Shown: piece after piece, positions 20,537 to 32,593 of the stretch
How the letters are laid out: each line of letters starts with the position of its first letter
Numbering within the stretch: position 1 is the stretch's first letter
Source of the DNA: Blattamonas nauphoetae
Lineage: Eukaryota; Preaxostyla; Oxymonadida
Length of the DNA stretch: 64,000 nt
NCBI GenBank assembly: GCA_033064195.1
Contig: JARBJD010000078.1
Span: 186,001 to 250,000 of the forward strand
Reading direction: 5' to 3'
Notes under the pieces: model-generated
Databases searched by the model: none
What the model was told of the DNA's origin: nothing
The model's input: only the letters and a program-made list of their open reading frames with translations
Made by a program: the position numbers and the translations under genes

Positions 20537-23500
20537 TCAAGAAAAGAAAAAAGACTCAGAAATCTTGCGAGAGGAGCTGTCGAGATTCGGCTGGAGTGAC
20601 AATGAAAGAAAGGGAGGAAGAAACAAACGGTGAGACGAGAGCGAGCGGATGATATCGTTGGCAACACGACCGACATCCGCATTTTGTGATGTGAGCGACA
20701 ATTCCAGGATGGGCTTGTGCAGCTGCTGGAGGACTGGGAGAGGAAAGGGAGGGATGTTGGAGCCAGAATGCCAAACCAATCTCTTTCTTGTTCTGATCCA
20801 CCAGCGTGAGGTTCTTCACCAGCAGGACAGCCTCCTTTGTGACGGACGGAGGGGCGTGTGGGGAGAGGCACTTGAAGAGATACTCACACCCGCCGAGCTG
20901 GACGAAGAGCACCGCGTTTGTGGCTGAGCAGAAAGGGAGTCGAGAGAGCAGCGAGGAGCACACCATTCGAACAGCAGTTTCGGAGTGTGGTGAGAGCTGT
21001 GTGGAGGACGGGGATGTGTTGTGGTGTGTGCGGAGTGATTTGGAAACGGGCCAGACAGGACACGAGCAGAGGAAGCCCGTTGTGCTCCCTCACGTAACTC
21101 TTGTTCTCCGCTGCGGACAGGACAGACAGCTGAAACAGAAGAAGGAGAGCACACCGTTCACAGTCAGGCTCAACAGAGCGCCGAGAGTGGTCTCGATGGT
21201 CTGCAGGTCGACTTCGCTGCGGATGGATGCGTCGAGGAGGGCGAGGAGGGTGTCGATGACACCGACACTGCGTGAGATGTCTTTGATTTCTTCTGAAAGA
21301 GAGAAAGAGGAGAGGAGGGAGACCATTGCGGGCACAGTTCCAGAGAGTGGTGAGGGCGTTCTGCGGGATGAGGGGAGGGAGCGAGAGGATGGGTGGGCGA
21401 GAGAGCAGGCGGACAAGAGTTGGAAGGCCGTCGCTCTTCACAATCATGATCTTGTTCACATCTGAAGAGGATGAGCGAGAGAGAGAGACAAACTGACAGT
21501 GCTGAAGTGGGTGAGGGCAGTGAGGGAGTGGAGGAGAGGATGAAGAATGGGGGACACAATTTGGGACGGCGCTTCCACAAAAAGCGTGCACCACGCGACG
21601 AGCGAGACAAGTCGAGGGATGACCGAGCTGTCAGACGGCAGGTCTCGAGTGGCAGCTGAGGGAAAGAGAAGAGGGGAAACGGAGAGGACGAACATACGCG
21701 AGAGGGTGGTGACGGAGATTGTGGAGAGGGCGAGGTTGAGTGCTTCGAGTTCCTGCTGCTCATTCTCCGCCAGCAACTCGAGAGACGACACACGCGACTG
21801 GTCGAGTGGTCTGAAGAGGAGGAACGGGACGAGAGCACTGAAGACGTTGAGCTGGTGGAGGTACAAGCGAAGAGGCTCTGAGAGAGTGAGTACGAGGTGG
21901 GCAGACCGTGCTGGACAGCGTGCGAGAGGATGGCCAGGACGTTGTGGACGCAGTGCGGGTCGATGATTTCTGCGGCGAGGGGAGCACTCTGACCGTACGG
22001 CACGTGAGACGACGGGAGAGTGATGGGCTCGGAGAGCGAGTTGCGGAGGATGGAGAGGACAGTCTCGAACCCTCCCGAGTCGACCATGGTCATGCAGCAC
22101 GACGCTGAGAAGGGAAAGGGAGAGGAACGTGGACAGAGAGGCAGACCTCGCTGAGCGGTGTTCGCCAGGATGCCGGTTGTGTGGCGAGTGATGGAGACAT
22201 TCTGGGCGTGCAGGTGGTGGCACAGGATGGGAATGCCGTTTGCTTGTTCGATGGCATCCTGACACAGCGCTGAACGACGAGAGGGGAGAGAAGCATGAGG
22301 GAGGAAGGAGGGCCAGACGATGTTGGGAGAGTATGTACAGCGCTCCTGAGGCGAGTTGGGCTGTGGCTTCGTCGAGAGTCGGCATGGCGAGCACAGAGAG
22401 AATGAAATCCACGCCACCCTCGTTCACAATCACCACCTTGTTCTCGTCTGAGAAGAGGAAAACGAAGAAAAACGACCTTCAGATGCACAGTTCCAGAGAA
22501 TGCGAATCGAGTTTTGGATGATATCTATGCTTGGAGCTTTGGACGATGAAGTGCGAGTGAGAAGGCGCAGCAGCGATTGAAGACCTTCCTCTTCTCGCAT
22601 CAACGTCTTGCAGGATGCTGGGGCACATTTAGAGTCAATGAGGAGAATGAATGACACACCATGCCGAGAGTAGTACGAGAAGGCGATGAGGATGTGGTTC
22701 AACGTGGCAGACAACTGCGGAGATGAAAGAGACGATGAAGTGAAGAGAGTGAAGAGTCGAGGTAGAATTTGGATGTTTTGAGAAGATTTTGGGAAGATTT
22801 GATCAAATGGAACTGAAGAAAATGAAGGCAGAGAGTCGATGACTTAGAAAGGTACAAACTATGTCCAGAGAACACCCAGATGAGCTCTGCAGCCATTTGG
22901 CGAATTTCATTTCGGACCCATTCCTCATTAATGTCCGAGAAGGAAACAGACGTCGTCGCGGAGCGCAATCGAATCGATTCGTCAGTTTTGGTTTTGAAGA
23001 GGGCAGCCATCAGCGATACTCGTGGATTGTCCTTGAACAGCGGTAGGGTGGACACAAGAAGAGATGAAATGATGTTCGGAGGGAATTCTGCGGTTGACAG
23101 GAATGCGTTTTCTGTTGTGAACTGTCCGATTGATAGCAGACAGAGATGATAGATGATCTCAGAAAGCTCAGGAACATCCATCGAAGTCTCGGTGGGAAGA
23201 GACGAGAGAAGTGTGAGCGCAAAATAGAGAAGGAGAGTGGAGTGAGGGATTGTTGCTGCAAGTTCGGATTCCTCTGTCTTATGAGATGTTCTCTGACAGA
23301 TATTGGAGATAACATCCAAACAAAATTGCATTGTGATATCCTGAAGGTTTGATAAGTGATAGAAAGACTCTGACAGAGAAGAGATGATGATTGGTGCAAA
23401 AGAAAGGATGTACCGTTCCGATTTTGGATCGTACTGATGAGTCCAAGAGTTAAAGACGCAATGACAACATCTTCAGCTTTGAATGTTGCAGCCCACTCCT

Positions 23501-23705
23501 TCGAATCGACTGGAAGGAGTGTGAGGAGTCCTGTGGCGAGTGTATCCAATTGACTTGATTGTAAATGCATTTCTTCGTTTGCATGCACAGAAAGGAGGAG
23601 ATAATAAAATCTAGCAAGGAATATAAGGATAGTTTGCTTGTCAAATCGATTGAGACTTGGTGTCTTCCCTGAACTTGTCGGAAAGGCCGCTTTCTGGCTC
23701 TCCAT
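20537..23705 (-). CDS. Armadillo-repeat-like protein, many short introns
   Basis: A multi-exon minus-strand gene. I place the start at ATG 23705 (MESQKAAFPTSSGKTP), though an upstream exon cannot be excluded. The first exon ends near 23416 before an intron starting GTACATCC. The next exon reads ESFYHLSNLQDITMQFCLDV. Later exons repeat the armadillo/HEAT style: SIDIIQNSIRILWNCASEG, VVIVNEGGVDFILSVLAM, ANGIPILCHHLHAQNVSITR, SDGLPTLVRLLSRPP, EHNGLPLLVSCLARFQ, LGGCEYLFKCLSPHAPP. The last exon runs after an intron with GTTTGGCATT and ends IRSLSSHRLFLPPF … SFFFS at TGA 20537-20539. Each exon roughly equals one or two repeats, and introns interrupt nearly every repeat. Such proteins act as alpha-solenoid scaffolds; the partner is unknown. 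Exact splice sites in the middle (20900-22450) need transcript data. Confidence 0.6.
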
Positions 23706-23915
23706 AAACCAGAGGAATGAAGACAAACTAAAGAAGAGAAAACAATGGAAGAAGAGACTGATCAGTGAACGGTTTGCTAGGAGTGTTCAAAACTTGGAGA
23801 AGATGCGAGACTTCCGTACGATCATGCTGCTTGCATATAGTCGTTATACATGAGGCAACGAAGTCAAAATTTGAAATCTGTTGATATAAATCAATTATGA
23901 ACCGAAAGAAGTTTA

Positions 23916-24362
23916 TTAAACCGATAGACTGATCGATTCTTTTTCTGAGGACAATTCCTTGAGTCTTGCTTGTATGTTCTCCTCTTCTTGGTCAAGACTG
24001 GATACTAGATGATTCTGAAGACACAGAAAAGGTGATACATTGTTGCTTTAATTGTTCATTCGAGTGTTGAATGTCTCTGATAGATTCTTTGAGATCTTCG
24101 ATTGAATCTCCCTTATTAAGGCGCTTCAGGGCACTAAAAGGACAATAAGAACAAAATATTCCGGATACCTACACAGTGGACATTCACCATCGCTTTCAGA
24201 AAAAGTTGAGAGGAGGTCTTTCAGATGAGTCAGGCAGAAGTGATGTGGGCATGGTTGAATCGATTTACTCTGAAAAGTGAGAGGATGGGCTTTATTCAAG
24301 CATCCGAACAAAGAGCTGAAAGACAAATATTGATAACAAGAGAGAAACCAGCTGTCATCCAT
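23916..24362 (-). CDS. Small RING-like zinc finger/coiled-coil protein
   Basis: Four tiny exons separated by introns of 33, 35 and 34 nt join into an open frame of 114 residues. The start is ATG 24362 (MDDSC); no in-frame ATG lies further upstream. Zinc ligands are visible as C5-x4-C10, C27-x-H29-x2-C32-x2-H35 (PCPHHFCLTH) and C50-x2-C53 (ECPLC), the order of a RING-type finger with a slightly wide first pair. The rest is a charged coiled coil (LKESIRDIQHSNEQLKQQ, then DQEEENIQARLKELSSEKES) ending SLSV at TAA. The third intron is supported because the alternative acceptor gives an immediate stop. It sits tail-to-head between two larger minus-strand genes. Possible roles are a small ubiquitin ligase subunit or a zinc-binding adaptor. 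Confidence 0.6.
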
Positions 24363-24460
24363 CCGAGACGAGTTTAATGGGCATTGTTCAGAGATTTCAT
24401 CGAAAGAACGATAAACTGAGTTGAGTGAAAGAAATGAAAACTGAATATGTCAAGTATCGA

Positions 24461-27400
24461 CTAGGATAGGAGTTCAACAACAATCTCGGCCGAGTTCTGG
24501 ACCGATTCGTCTGAGTGAGAGGAGAGGGGTGAAATGGTGTCAGCTGTTACGTCAGCCTTGACTGCCTTCACAGTTTCCTCGTTCTCGCTGGTCAGGAGGG
24601 TGCTCAGGCAGGAGAGAGCGGCGTTGAGGGTTTGGATGCTGGCTGTGTCTTCTTCCTTCCCAACCCTCCCGATCAGCGCCACCACAGACTTCGCAAAGTG
24701 GTTCTGGAGCACTGGCTCTTCGTTGGCGGGTGTGTTGACGAGACTCAAGATGGCGACCAACGCACGCCCAGCCACGCCGACGACGGGGGCAGCAGCAGCG
24801 CGGGTGAGCAGTGGAATGATCGGATGGAAGCGCTCGGGGAGTGCCTTCGCTGTGTACAAATAGCAGAGCGCAGTGGCACACGAGAGCAGTGTGCGGTTGG
24901 CTGAGACGAGACGCTCGATTTCGATCAGCTGGTTGTCGTCGTCGGTGTTGAATTGGTCGTCGACGGCCTTTTGGATCGAGTCCCTGTCGAAGGCCTGGAC
25001 GTAGCCTGGAAGTGGGTCTCTGTCCAGTGCGACCTCGTCCTCCATCTCTTCTGGTGGCGGGGGGTGGCGGCGCTTGTGACGGCATCGCTCCTGTTTCTTT
25101 CGGTCGCCGATCAGACGCTCGAAGAGGGCGAACAGGGTGTCGTCCAGTTTTGTTGTCTCCATCTCGGCGAAGCAAGGATGGGAGGCCGGCTCGTGCTCGT
25201 GCTCACATCCGACGGCGCAGGAGTCTTGGAGGAGACGCCACTGGCCAGCGACGACGCGGCTGATGACGAAGGCGCAGTTTGTGGAGACGTCGGGGCTGGA
25301 GTGGAGGAGGAAGGGGGTGGCAGCTTTGACAGCACCCAAATCAGCGAGGGTCTCGAGTTCCTCGTCCAGCTCGCATTCTGTGCAGATCTCGAAGAGGAGC
25401 GAGGTGCCGATGCGGATGAGGTCGGAGTGTTCTGTGTTGTCCACCTTCAGTTCCTGCAGAAGGGCGACAACTGGGACGGGGAGGTTGCTGTAGAACAACT
25501 CCTCTGTCGAGTGGTTGCAGTCGACGAGCACTTTGTGGGCGACAGACATGACCAGACAGACCCACGTTCGTTCTGTCTCCAGAGCAGGCAGGGTTGCCTT
25601 CACAGCCTTCGTGTTCTTGCCCAGTGACTTGGTCTTCAGCAGCTGAGACAGATATTGGAACATCCTTCCGAAGAAGCCTTCGTCGGCGATGGCCAGTTTG
25701 GCGTCCTTGCTCAGCGTGCGGAGAGCCTCGTTGGCGAGAATGAGGGACGGGAGAGAGGCAGCGTAGGTTGAAGAGACGATCGACTTCTTCAAGTTCTCCT
25801 CTCCTTTCCCTTCAGCCAGAACGGCCAAAGCATAGCGAGCGTTCCCTCCGTGCGGGGAGTGTGGGATGGCGAGGGCGACGGGGTACAGATAGAGAAGGAT
25901 GGCCTGGTAGGTCAGAGGCAGCTCGGATCCTTTGTACATCATCGCCAGACAGACAGCCGAGTGGAGGGCACACATGTCGTGCTTGCCTTTCACAAACACG
26001 TACTCCTTCGGGGCGAGTGGGGCCTCGTCTGGTGAACCGTGGCGGATGTGCTCGTGGCCTCTCTCCACGTGCTCCTGGTATTGGTGCAGCTGGCTGCTGA
26101 ACCAGGTCTTCTCAAAAGCTTGCTGGTGCTTCACAAACGTCTTGTACACTTTGTCGTCTCTCTTCTTCTCGCGGAAGGTGGCGGGGTCTTCGCCGGACAG
26201 AGCGACAAAGGCAGACAGGGTGACACACGCAGTGTCAGCGGCATTCGGATCCTTCGCGTCGAGGGCGTCGACGAGGACATCAACCACACCGGCGTCGATG
26301 AGCGTCTTCATCTGCGATGCCCTTCCGAACGAGAACGAGTGGAGGGCTTCCAGCATGCTGGACGTGACAGCAGCGCCTGTCTTGGCGATGGTGGTGATGA
26401 GGGTGGTGTGCAGGTTGGATGCGATCAGCTTGTCGATGATGTCCACAGCGAGGGCGTTCCCGTCACACAAGTCGTGGATGATGGCACAACACAGCCGGGC
26501 CACAGGGTCGGATGGATCGGCCTGAACGGGATCGCCGCTCTTTGCGTTGGTCTGCTTGAAGAGTGTCTGCAGGTCGGCAAAGAGGTCTGTTTCGAGAGAG
26601 AGGGCAGCTTCGGTGTCGTCGCTGGCGAACTTCAGAAGCATCTCGAGCCATTCGAGGGTCGAGCGGAGGGCAGCCAGTTTGGCGTCTTTGGATGGCTTGA
26701 AGCTGACGAGCTTGTTTTGGAGGAGAGTGCAGGGGAGAGGGAGCTTGTCCAGGGCGGTGACAGGCTCCTGTGTGTGGATGGCGGCGGCAAACTTCTTTCC
26801 TTCCTGCAGAGCGAGGGACCTGAATGCCATTTTGGCGGGGATGGCATTGGTTGGAGTCTTGTTTTGCGTGGCCACGGCGAGGGTGAGGTGGGGGAGGATG
26901 GGGTACAGCTCTTCGGGAAGGCTCGACCCTTTGTGGAAGATGGCGAGGGCAGCAGCGGCGTTGAGGGCAATGTCAACCTGGATGTCCTCTTCTTTCGTCG
27001 GCTCCTTCTTCTCTTTTGGGTTGGGAGCAACAGCGGGGGCCTTCTCGACCAATTTCAGGAGCGACGACTGGGCAGTCTCGTACGAGTCGTACTTCGCTTT
27101 CAGACGATTTGGAGCATCGTCCTTGGGCTCTGTCTCGACTCCGCTCATTGCAATGGACAGCAGGGCTTCGCTGGCCTTCTCGCGGACCTCGTCGGCAGAG
27201 TGGAGTGTGAGACGGAGGAGAGCTTCGCCCAGGTTCTTCTCTTCGAAGAGCGTCACTCGCAACTCGGGCGGGCACACAGAAACAATCTTTGAGATGGCTT
27301 GGGCAGTGATGAGGGGGATGTCGTTGGTGTTCGAGCTGGTCGTGACGACACGAACGAGGAGGTCGAGCATGGACGGGGCTGGCTGTGTTTTGGGCTGTGG

Positions 27401-28567
27401 CTCGGGAGTGGCAAAGTACGAAGCGTGAAATGGAAGGACGCGGGCGAGATGGAAGACAATAGTTCCGACGCAGGCGGCGATGGCAGAGTTGTACTCCTTC
27501 TCTTTGTTCAGAAGGTACCGGAGCGACTGGACGAGTTCTCCTTGCACCACTGCCTTGTTCCTTTCTCGGGTGTCGACATTGGGAACCAGATCTGCGAGAT
27601 GCTCGACGAGACCGATCACATCCCAAATGTTGTCTGCACGTGCGAGGTCTAGGCAGAGATCAGTCAAGTTCCCGGAAGGAACAAGAAGGGGGGCAATCTT
27701 GGGGTTCTTCAGAATGGCTGCGAGGGACGGACGGTTGGCTGGTTTCTGAAGGAGAGTGTGAGTCACAAAAGAAGGTCATACGACTGAGACGAGACTAAGC
27801 ACAAGCTTCGACAGTTCGACTGAATATGTGCCTGGGAGAGGCTTTGGAACCGGGCTCTTTGCGTTGGCCTTCTCCCCACCGTAGGGATGCTCGAATGACA
27901 TGAGCTCGTACAGAATGACACCGACTGAGAAAAGGTCTGAAGTGATGTCTCCGAGATTCGTGTCAGATACTTCGGGTGCCGAGGAGGGCCGGTTGGAGAG
28001 GACTTCCGGCGTGATGTTGAGGAGTGTGATGAGGAAGGGGTCGGCGACACGGACGTTGCCATCCTGGTCGAATAGAACGTTGTGAGACTTGAGATTGCCG
28101 TGGATCATCGATTCATCTTCTAATTGTTTCAAAGCGGTGGCGATTTGAGCGAGGTATTTCCAAATGTTCTGAAAATTCGAATGAAAAAGAAGAGTGATCA
28201 AACTTCCTCAGAGACGGGTGTTTGCGATTCTTTTTGTTCGGAAATTAATTTTTCAAATGTTCCGTTTGTGGCAAGCGGTGTGACAATGTAGAATTTCCCA
28301 CCCTCGCGACGGTAGTCAACGATGGGGAACAAAGCGGTTGAGGCAATCGATCGGAGTGTCCGGAATGCATCATCAAATGCTCGCTTATCTTTAACTTGCG
28401 ATTCATCGATTTCTTTGACACAATATTGCTTTGAATCGCGCTTTCGATCGACGATTGAAGTTTTGCCTAAAATGCTGTTAGCAAGGGGTTTACTCTCCGA
28501 ATCTAGGAAAAAAGATCAAAGAAAATGAGCGTTAGATGAAAGCCAGACAAGTATCTTCGAAGCTCAT
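24461..28567 (-). CDS. Pseudokinase with long armadillo/HEAT-repeat tail
   Basis: Start at ATG 28567: a 19-nt first exon (MSFEDT), then introns at 28503-28548, 28169-28203 and 27746-27781. The spliced frame is exactly 1,330 codons. The N-lobe keeps the ATP-site Lys (KQYCVKEID) but the glycine loop is poor (NSILGKTSIVDR). The catalytic loop reads MIHGNLKSHNVLF, so the invariant Asp of HRD is Asn, and the DFG site is DPF (VRVADPFL). The C-lobe is recognisable (TSDLFSVGVILYELMSFEHP, PANRPSLAAILKNP). From about residue 240 onward the protein is an alpha-solenoid with repeats such as ANRTLLSCATALCYLYTAK and NAALSCLSTLLTSENEE, ending VVELLS at TAG. The architecture recalls SCYL-type pseudokinases, but I see no specific SCYL signature. 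Likely a scaffold that binds, but does not phosphorylate, partners. Confidence 0.75.
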
Positions 28568-28724
28568 AGTCTCTTGAAGGTCCGAGAGTAGATCGTCACC
28601 CTTAAACAAAGATTGATCTAACCGTCCAACGATATCTTCTCTTATATTCCTACATGAGGCTCACAGTAATTAAACCATACCCTTTCGGTTCTTTCACGAC
28701 TCAAAACAAAAATTGATTCAAACT

Positions 28725-30013
28725 ATGGGACCATCCAGATCTCTATTTAGAATGTCAACTAAAGCCTCACATATCGAGCAAGCTCAAAAGTACATTGATG
28801 AGCTGAAGAAACTCAACCCATCTCTTTATGATAAATCGTTCCTCCGCACCTGGGACAAGTCTCCTGACGACCTTCGAACAGTTGTTTTGGTCGCTGAAAT
28901 TCTCGAAGAGCTGTATCAGGCAAATGTTTCCTGCAGGCTCTTCGATGGATCCCTTGCTGTCTCAGTCTTCCGTGACAATTCTACTCGTGTTTGCCACTGA
29001 TATCCTTTCATTTCTCACTCTCATTTTTTCTCTCTCAGACTCGCTTCTCCTTCGCTTTCGCAGCCACCTTGCTTGGTCTCGATCTCTCTGACCTTGATGA
29101 AGGCAAGAGCCAAATCGCTCACGGTGAAACCGTCCGTGAAACCGCCAACATGATCTCCTTCATGACCGAAGTGATTGGCATCCGTGACGACAAATGGCTC
29201 GGTGAAGGACACGCCTACCAAGTTGAGGTTGCCCAGGCCGTCGAGGAAGGATTCAAGGAAGGCGTCCTCCCACGCAAGCCATGCCTCGTGAACCTCCAAT
29301 GCGACGAGGATCACCCAACCCAGGCCATGGCTGACTTGATCCATCTCATCAAGCACTTCGGCGGCATCGAGCAGTTGAAGGGCAAGAAGGTTGCTATGAC
29401 CTGGGCATACTCCCCAAGCTACGGCAAGCCCCTCTCCGTCCCACAAGGAATCATCGGCCTCCTCCCCCGCTTCGGAATCGACGTCCATCTTGCATACCCA
29501 GAGGGATACGATCTCATCCCCGAGGTCATTGAGACCGCCAAGAAGAACGCTGCCCTCGCTGGAGCTAAATTCGAAGTGTCCCACGACATGGATGCAGCCT
29601 TCAAGGACGCTGACGTTGTGTACCCCAAGTCGTGGTGCCCTCACTCCATCATGGTCGAGCGTGTCAAGCTGCCAAGCCGTGAAGGCCCCGAACAGGTTGC
29701 CCTTGAGAAGAAGGCTCTCGAGATGAACACCAAACACAAGGACTGGGAATGCACAGAGGAGAAGATGAAGCTCACCAAAGGTGGCAATGCTCTGTACATG
29801 CACTGCCTGCCTGCCGATATCACTGGCGTTAGTTGCAAGGAGGGTGAGGTCCAAGCATCCGTCTTCGAGAAGGACCGCATCAAGACATACAAGGAGGCCT
29901 CCCACAAGCCGTATGTCATCGCATCAATGATCCTCACCAGCAAGCTAAAGAACCCTGCAGCAGCTCTTGAGCATCTCATCAAACAGGACAAGCCCCGCGC
30001 ACCAGAGTTCTAA
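28725..30013 (+). CDS. YgeW-type carbamoyltransferase (ornithine/aspartate transcarbamylase family)
   Basis: Two exons, 28725-28988 and 29039-30013, with a 50-nt intron starting GTTTGCC and ending CTCTCAG, give 412 residues. The junction restores the carbamoyl-phosphate motif FRDNSTRTRFSFA. Further blocks match my memory of E. coli YgeW very closely: DEGKSQIAHGETVRETANMI, NLQCDEDHPTQAMADL, AMTWAYSPSYGKPLSVPQG, ADVVYPKSW, ALYMHCLPADITGVSCKEGE. Length also agrees (E. coli about 396). True ornithine and aspartate transcarbamylases have STRTR/SSRT blocks but not this surrounding sequence. The substrate of YgeW enzymes is not firmly known. In an anaerobe it could replace ornithine transcarbamylase in the arginine dihydrolase pathway (citrulline to carbamoyl phosphate, giving ATP), which is inference. 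A second ATG (MSTKASHIE, 28752) is a possible start. A bacterial origin is likely, with the intron gained later. Confidence 0.9.
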
Positions 30014-30251
30014 TTTCTATTTACCTGCGTTTCAATTTTTAACCATTTTCTGCTGTTGATATGAATATAGTTCATTCATTTCTCTCATCTCCGTTTCTAC
30101 AGAAGATTTTTCAATCGCAATGTCGAGAAAAAAGAAAATGCACAGATCCTGTGAAAGCCATCGTCTGTTCTGTTCGTGTGACTAAGCTCCAGATTTCTGG
30201 AAAGCTTTAGAAGTCATTCTTTTTCTGTTTTCCGGAAGTCTACGCTGTACG

Positions 30252-32334
30252 ATGAGCGGGGAGACACAGAATGGAAGAATCGTTTTCACGCCGAGTGTCC
30301 TCTACTTCCATTTCGATGTGCTCCTCCAATCTGTGCCCCACAAGTTTGCAGTCAGAAACTTCACAGACAATACTGTCGAAGTTGACATTTTCCCTCCTCT
30401 CCATCCATCTTTTGACCATGTCACAAAATTCACTGTATCATCCATTCTTCATCATTGTTTTCAGCAAGTTTCGATTCGCTCCCATTCATACCAGTCACTT
30501 TGCCTCCTTTACACTGCAAATTCGTTTGATAGGATCGACGAAACGTTCAGATTCAAAGCGCTCGGCCAGGTCTCTTCCATTCACTTCATCATCCTTCAGG
30601 AACTTCTTCTCCCCATTGTCTGTCTCCCATATTATAAAAATCTCCTTCTTCCACCTATGATATCCTTTGAAGACTGTGAACAAGGGCAAAAGTATTTTTT
30701 TCGATTTCTTTTCAATCAGATATCTCCAGAATCACAAAGACATTTGACTTTGACGGAATGGAACTCCATTCATACACATTTACAGCAGAGCCAATTGATT
30801 TACATCCTTCAATCAAGTTTTCTCCGGCGACAGGTTTAACCTCGCTTTTCGTCAAATTCCAGCAACGATTCCCAAAAATGGCAAGGTAACCTTTACAATT
30901 ACGTTCGATGCAACACACCTGCCTCCGAATGGATCACTTGGAAAGATTCTTATGCGTGGCGTCGGGCTCAGGGAGCGAACAACTCTTATCCGCTTCAACA
31001 CAACCGTTGTCGACGATGCAAAGGCTGACAAGCACAGTGTTATTCCTTTCAACCTCCACAAGCTGCGCTCATCAGTGAGCAACTCGACTTCTCGCTCGTC
31101 AAACGCAACTTCGATGACAACGGCAAGTTCGTTTCAACACGCTTCGTCACTCAGCTCTTTCACGTTCAGTGTGTCCATGTCGGAAGAGACAATGAACTAC
31201 ATCACAGAGATCACACGGAGCAGTGAATCAGGAAGGAGCAGGCATCGGTCAGAGGCAAGTTCAAAACGACACAAGCACAAACACCGCCATTCAAGCAAAC
31301 CCTCTGCCTCATCATTCACAAGCGATGCATTCTCGTCTCTTTTCAGTTCTCTTCCGTCCACAACACTAACAAAGTCCATCACCACTCCCGAAACACAAGA
31401 ATCTGAAAGCCGCCTCCTTCAGCTCATCTCCCAAACAACAAACCTGTCTTCCTCCAAAACCATCTCCACCGACGTCTCTCTTCCTCCAATCGATCCCAGA
31501 AAGCCCTTTGTCAACCATTACATCGACAACCGCGAGCTGCTCCTCCCGTCTCACCGCAAACACCAACTCGCCCAGCCCAGCGGCGAGAAACTCTCTCCGA
31601 TGGTGTTCGAACCTCTCCCGCTGTTCCACAGCAAACAGGAACCCACATCGCCAACTTCGACGTCGACCAGTTCGTTCATCTCGTCGCTCTCGGCGGCAGT
31701 GACGATGCGGCAGAAGAGCCGAAGTCGCTCCTCGAAACACAGCTCGTCGTCCTCCTCTCTCACCAACCCGTCTCTCCTCGTCCCTTCTGCCTCACCTCAG
31801 GCATTCCCATCGACTGGCCCGCTCTTCGCCACTCCAACCATCGTCCCCACCGCTGTCCCCCTCGACTCCACTTCAGACACACTCTCGACCGACCAGCCCT
31901 CGTTCACCGTCACGCTCTCCAACACCTCCGACTCCTCCTTCATCCCCGACATCCCCCTCGACGACATACTCCCCTCGCAGGACTTCCACGCGTGGGCATA
32001 CCGACCCCGCTTCTCGAAGAACTTGGAGCCAGACACGACAGTCTACGCACCCACAAACATCCTCATCGCACTCGACCCCACCCCCGACTCGCTCAGGATC
32101 CTCAGCTTGGCCAAGAAGCGGTTCTCGGCGTACGGCAAGCACCGCGAGACGGAGATTGAGATGCAACAGAGGAGGTACCGGCGCTTCCAGTTCACCGACG
32201 AGAGGGTTGCTTACAGAGTGGTGAGTGGGGAAGAGAAAAGGTGGTTTGGGACGCGGAAACTGATGATGGTTGTCCTCGCAGGGAAGGACATACACAGCAA
32301 GCAGGCTCGGACTCGGAAGAAGTTTGGGCTCTAA
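30252..32334 (+). CDS. CFAP221: CFAP221 (PCDP1)-like flagellar central-apparatus protein
   Basis: Start MSGETQNGRIVFTPS at 30252. Spliced by eye, the N-terminal half gives a series of blocks that align with human CFAP221 as I recall it. SVPHKFAVRNFTDNTVEVDI fits an ASH/MSP-type fold. LLLPIVCLPYYKNLLLPPMI matches the [20 protein letters not shown] region. SPATGTIPKNGKVTFTITF matches EPTSGIIPANGKMTVTIKF. A following exon reads VKRNFDDNGKFVSTRF and FHVQCVHVGRD, like the conserved WQVHLGKDP region. Several introns are in frame (30 nt), so unspliced sequence also stays open. The C-terminal half (from about 31240) is Ser/Thr/Pro-rich and does not resemble the human protein; its exon structure is uncertain. 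CFAP221 sits in the C1d projection of motile cilia with calmodulin-binding activity, implying flagella. Confidence 0.65.
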
Positions 32335-32593
32335 GGCTCGCTCGACCTGCTTTTAATCGACTTTTTGTTTCAAATTGTTATCTTTGTTTTCTGTGATTTC
32401 TGTTGACAGGACATTAGTGTAGTTTTAAAGAGGATTAGAGATGAAATCAGGGATTTCTTTTTGAACCTCATCGATGAGATTAATAGATTTTATGGAGCAA
32501 CTTGATATATTCAATGAGAAGACTATTTAAAAATGAGGAGTTGTAATGACTGTTTCAGCTAAAACATAATCTCGGGAAAGAGAGAGTGAGGCC

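Noticed and set aside
20806-22108. Several plus-strand open frames across 20.8-22.1 kb
   Set aside because: They are Arg/Glu/Ser-rich shadows of the armadillo-repeat exons on the minus strand, which show the repeat pattern and splice sites.
26039-27428. Two long plus-strand frames (417 and 293 codons) opposite the armadillo tail
   Set aside because: Antisense shadows of a 1,101-codon minus-strand exon. Their composition is atypical and no domain is seen.
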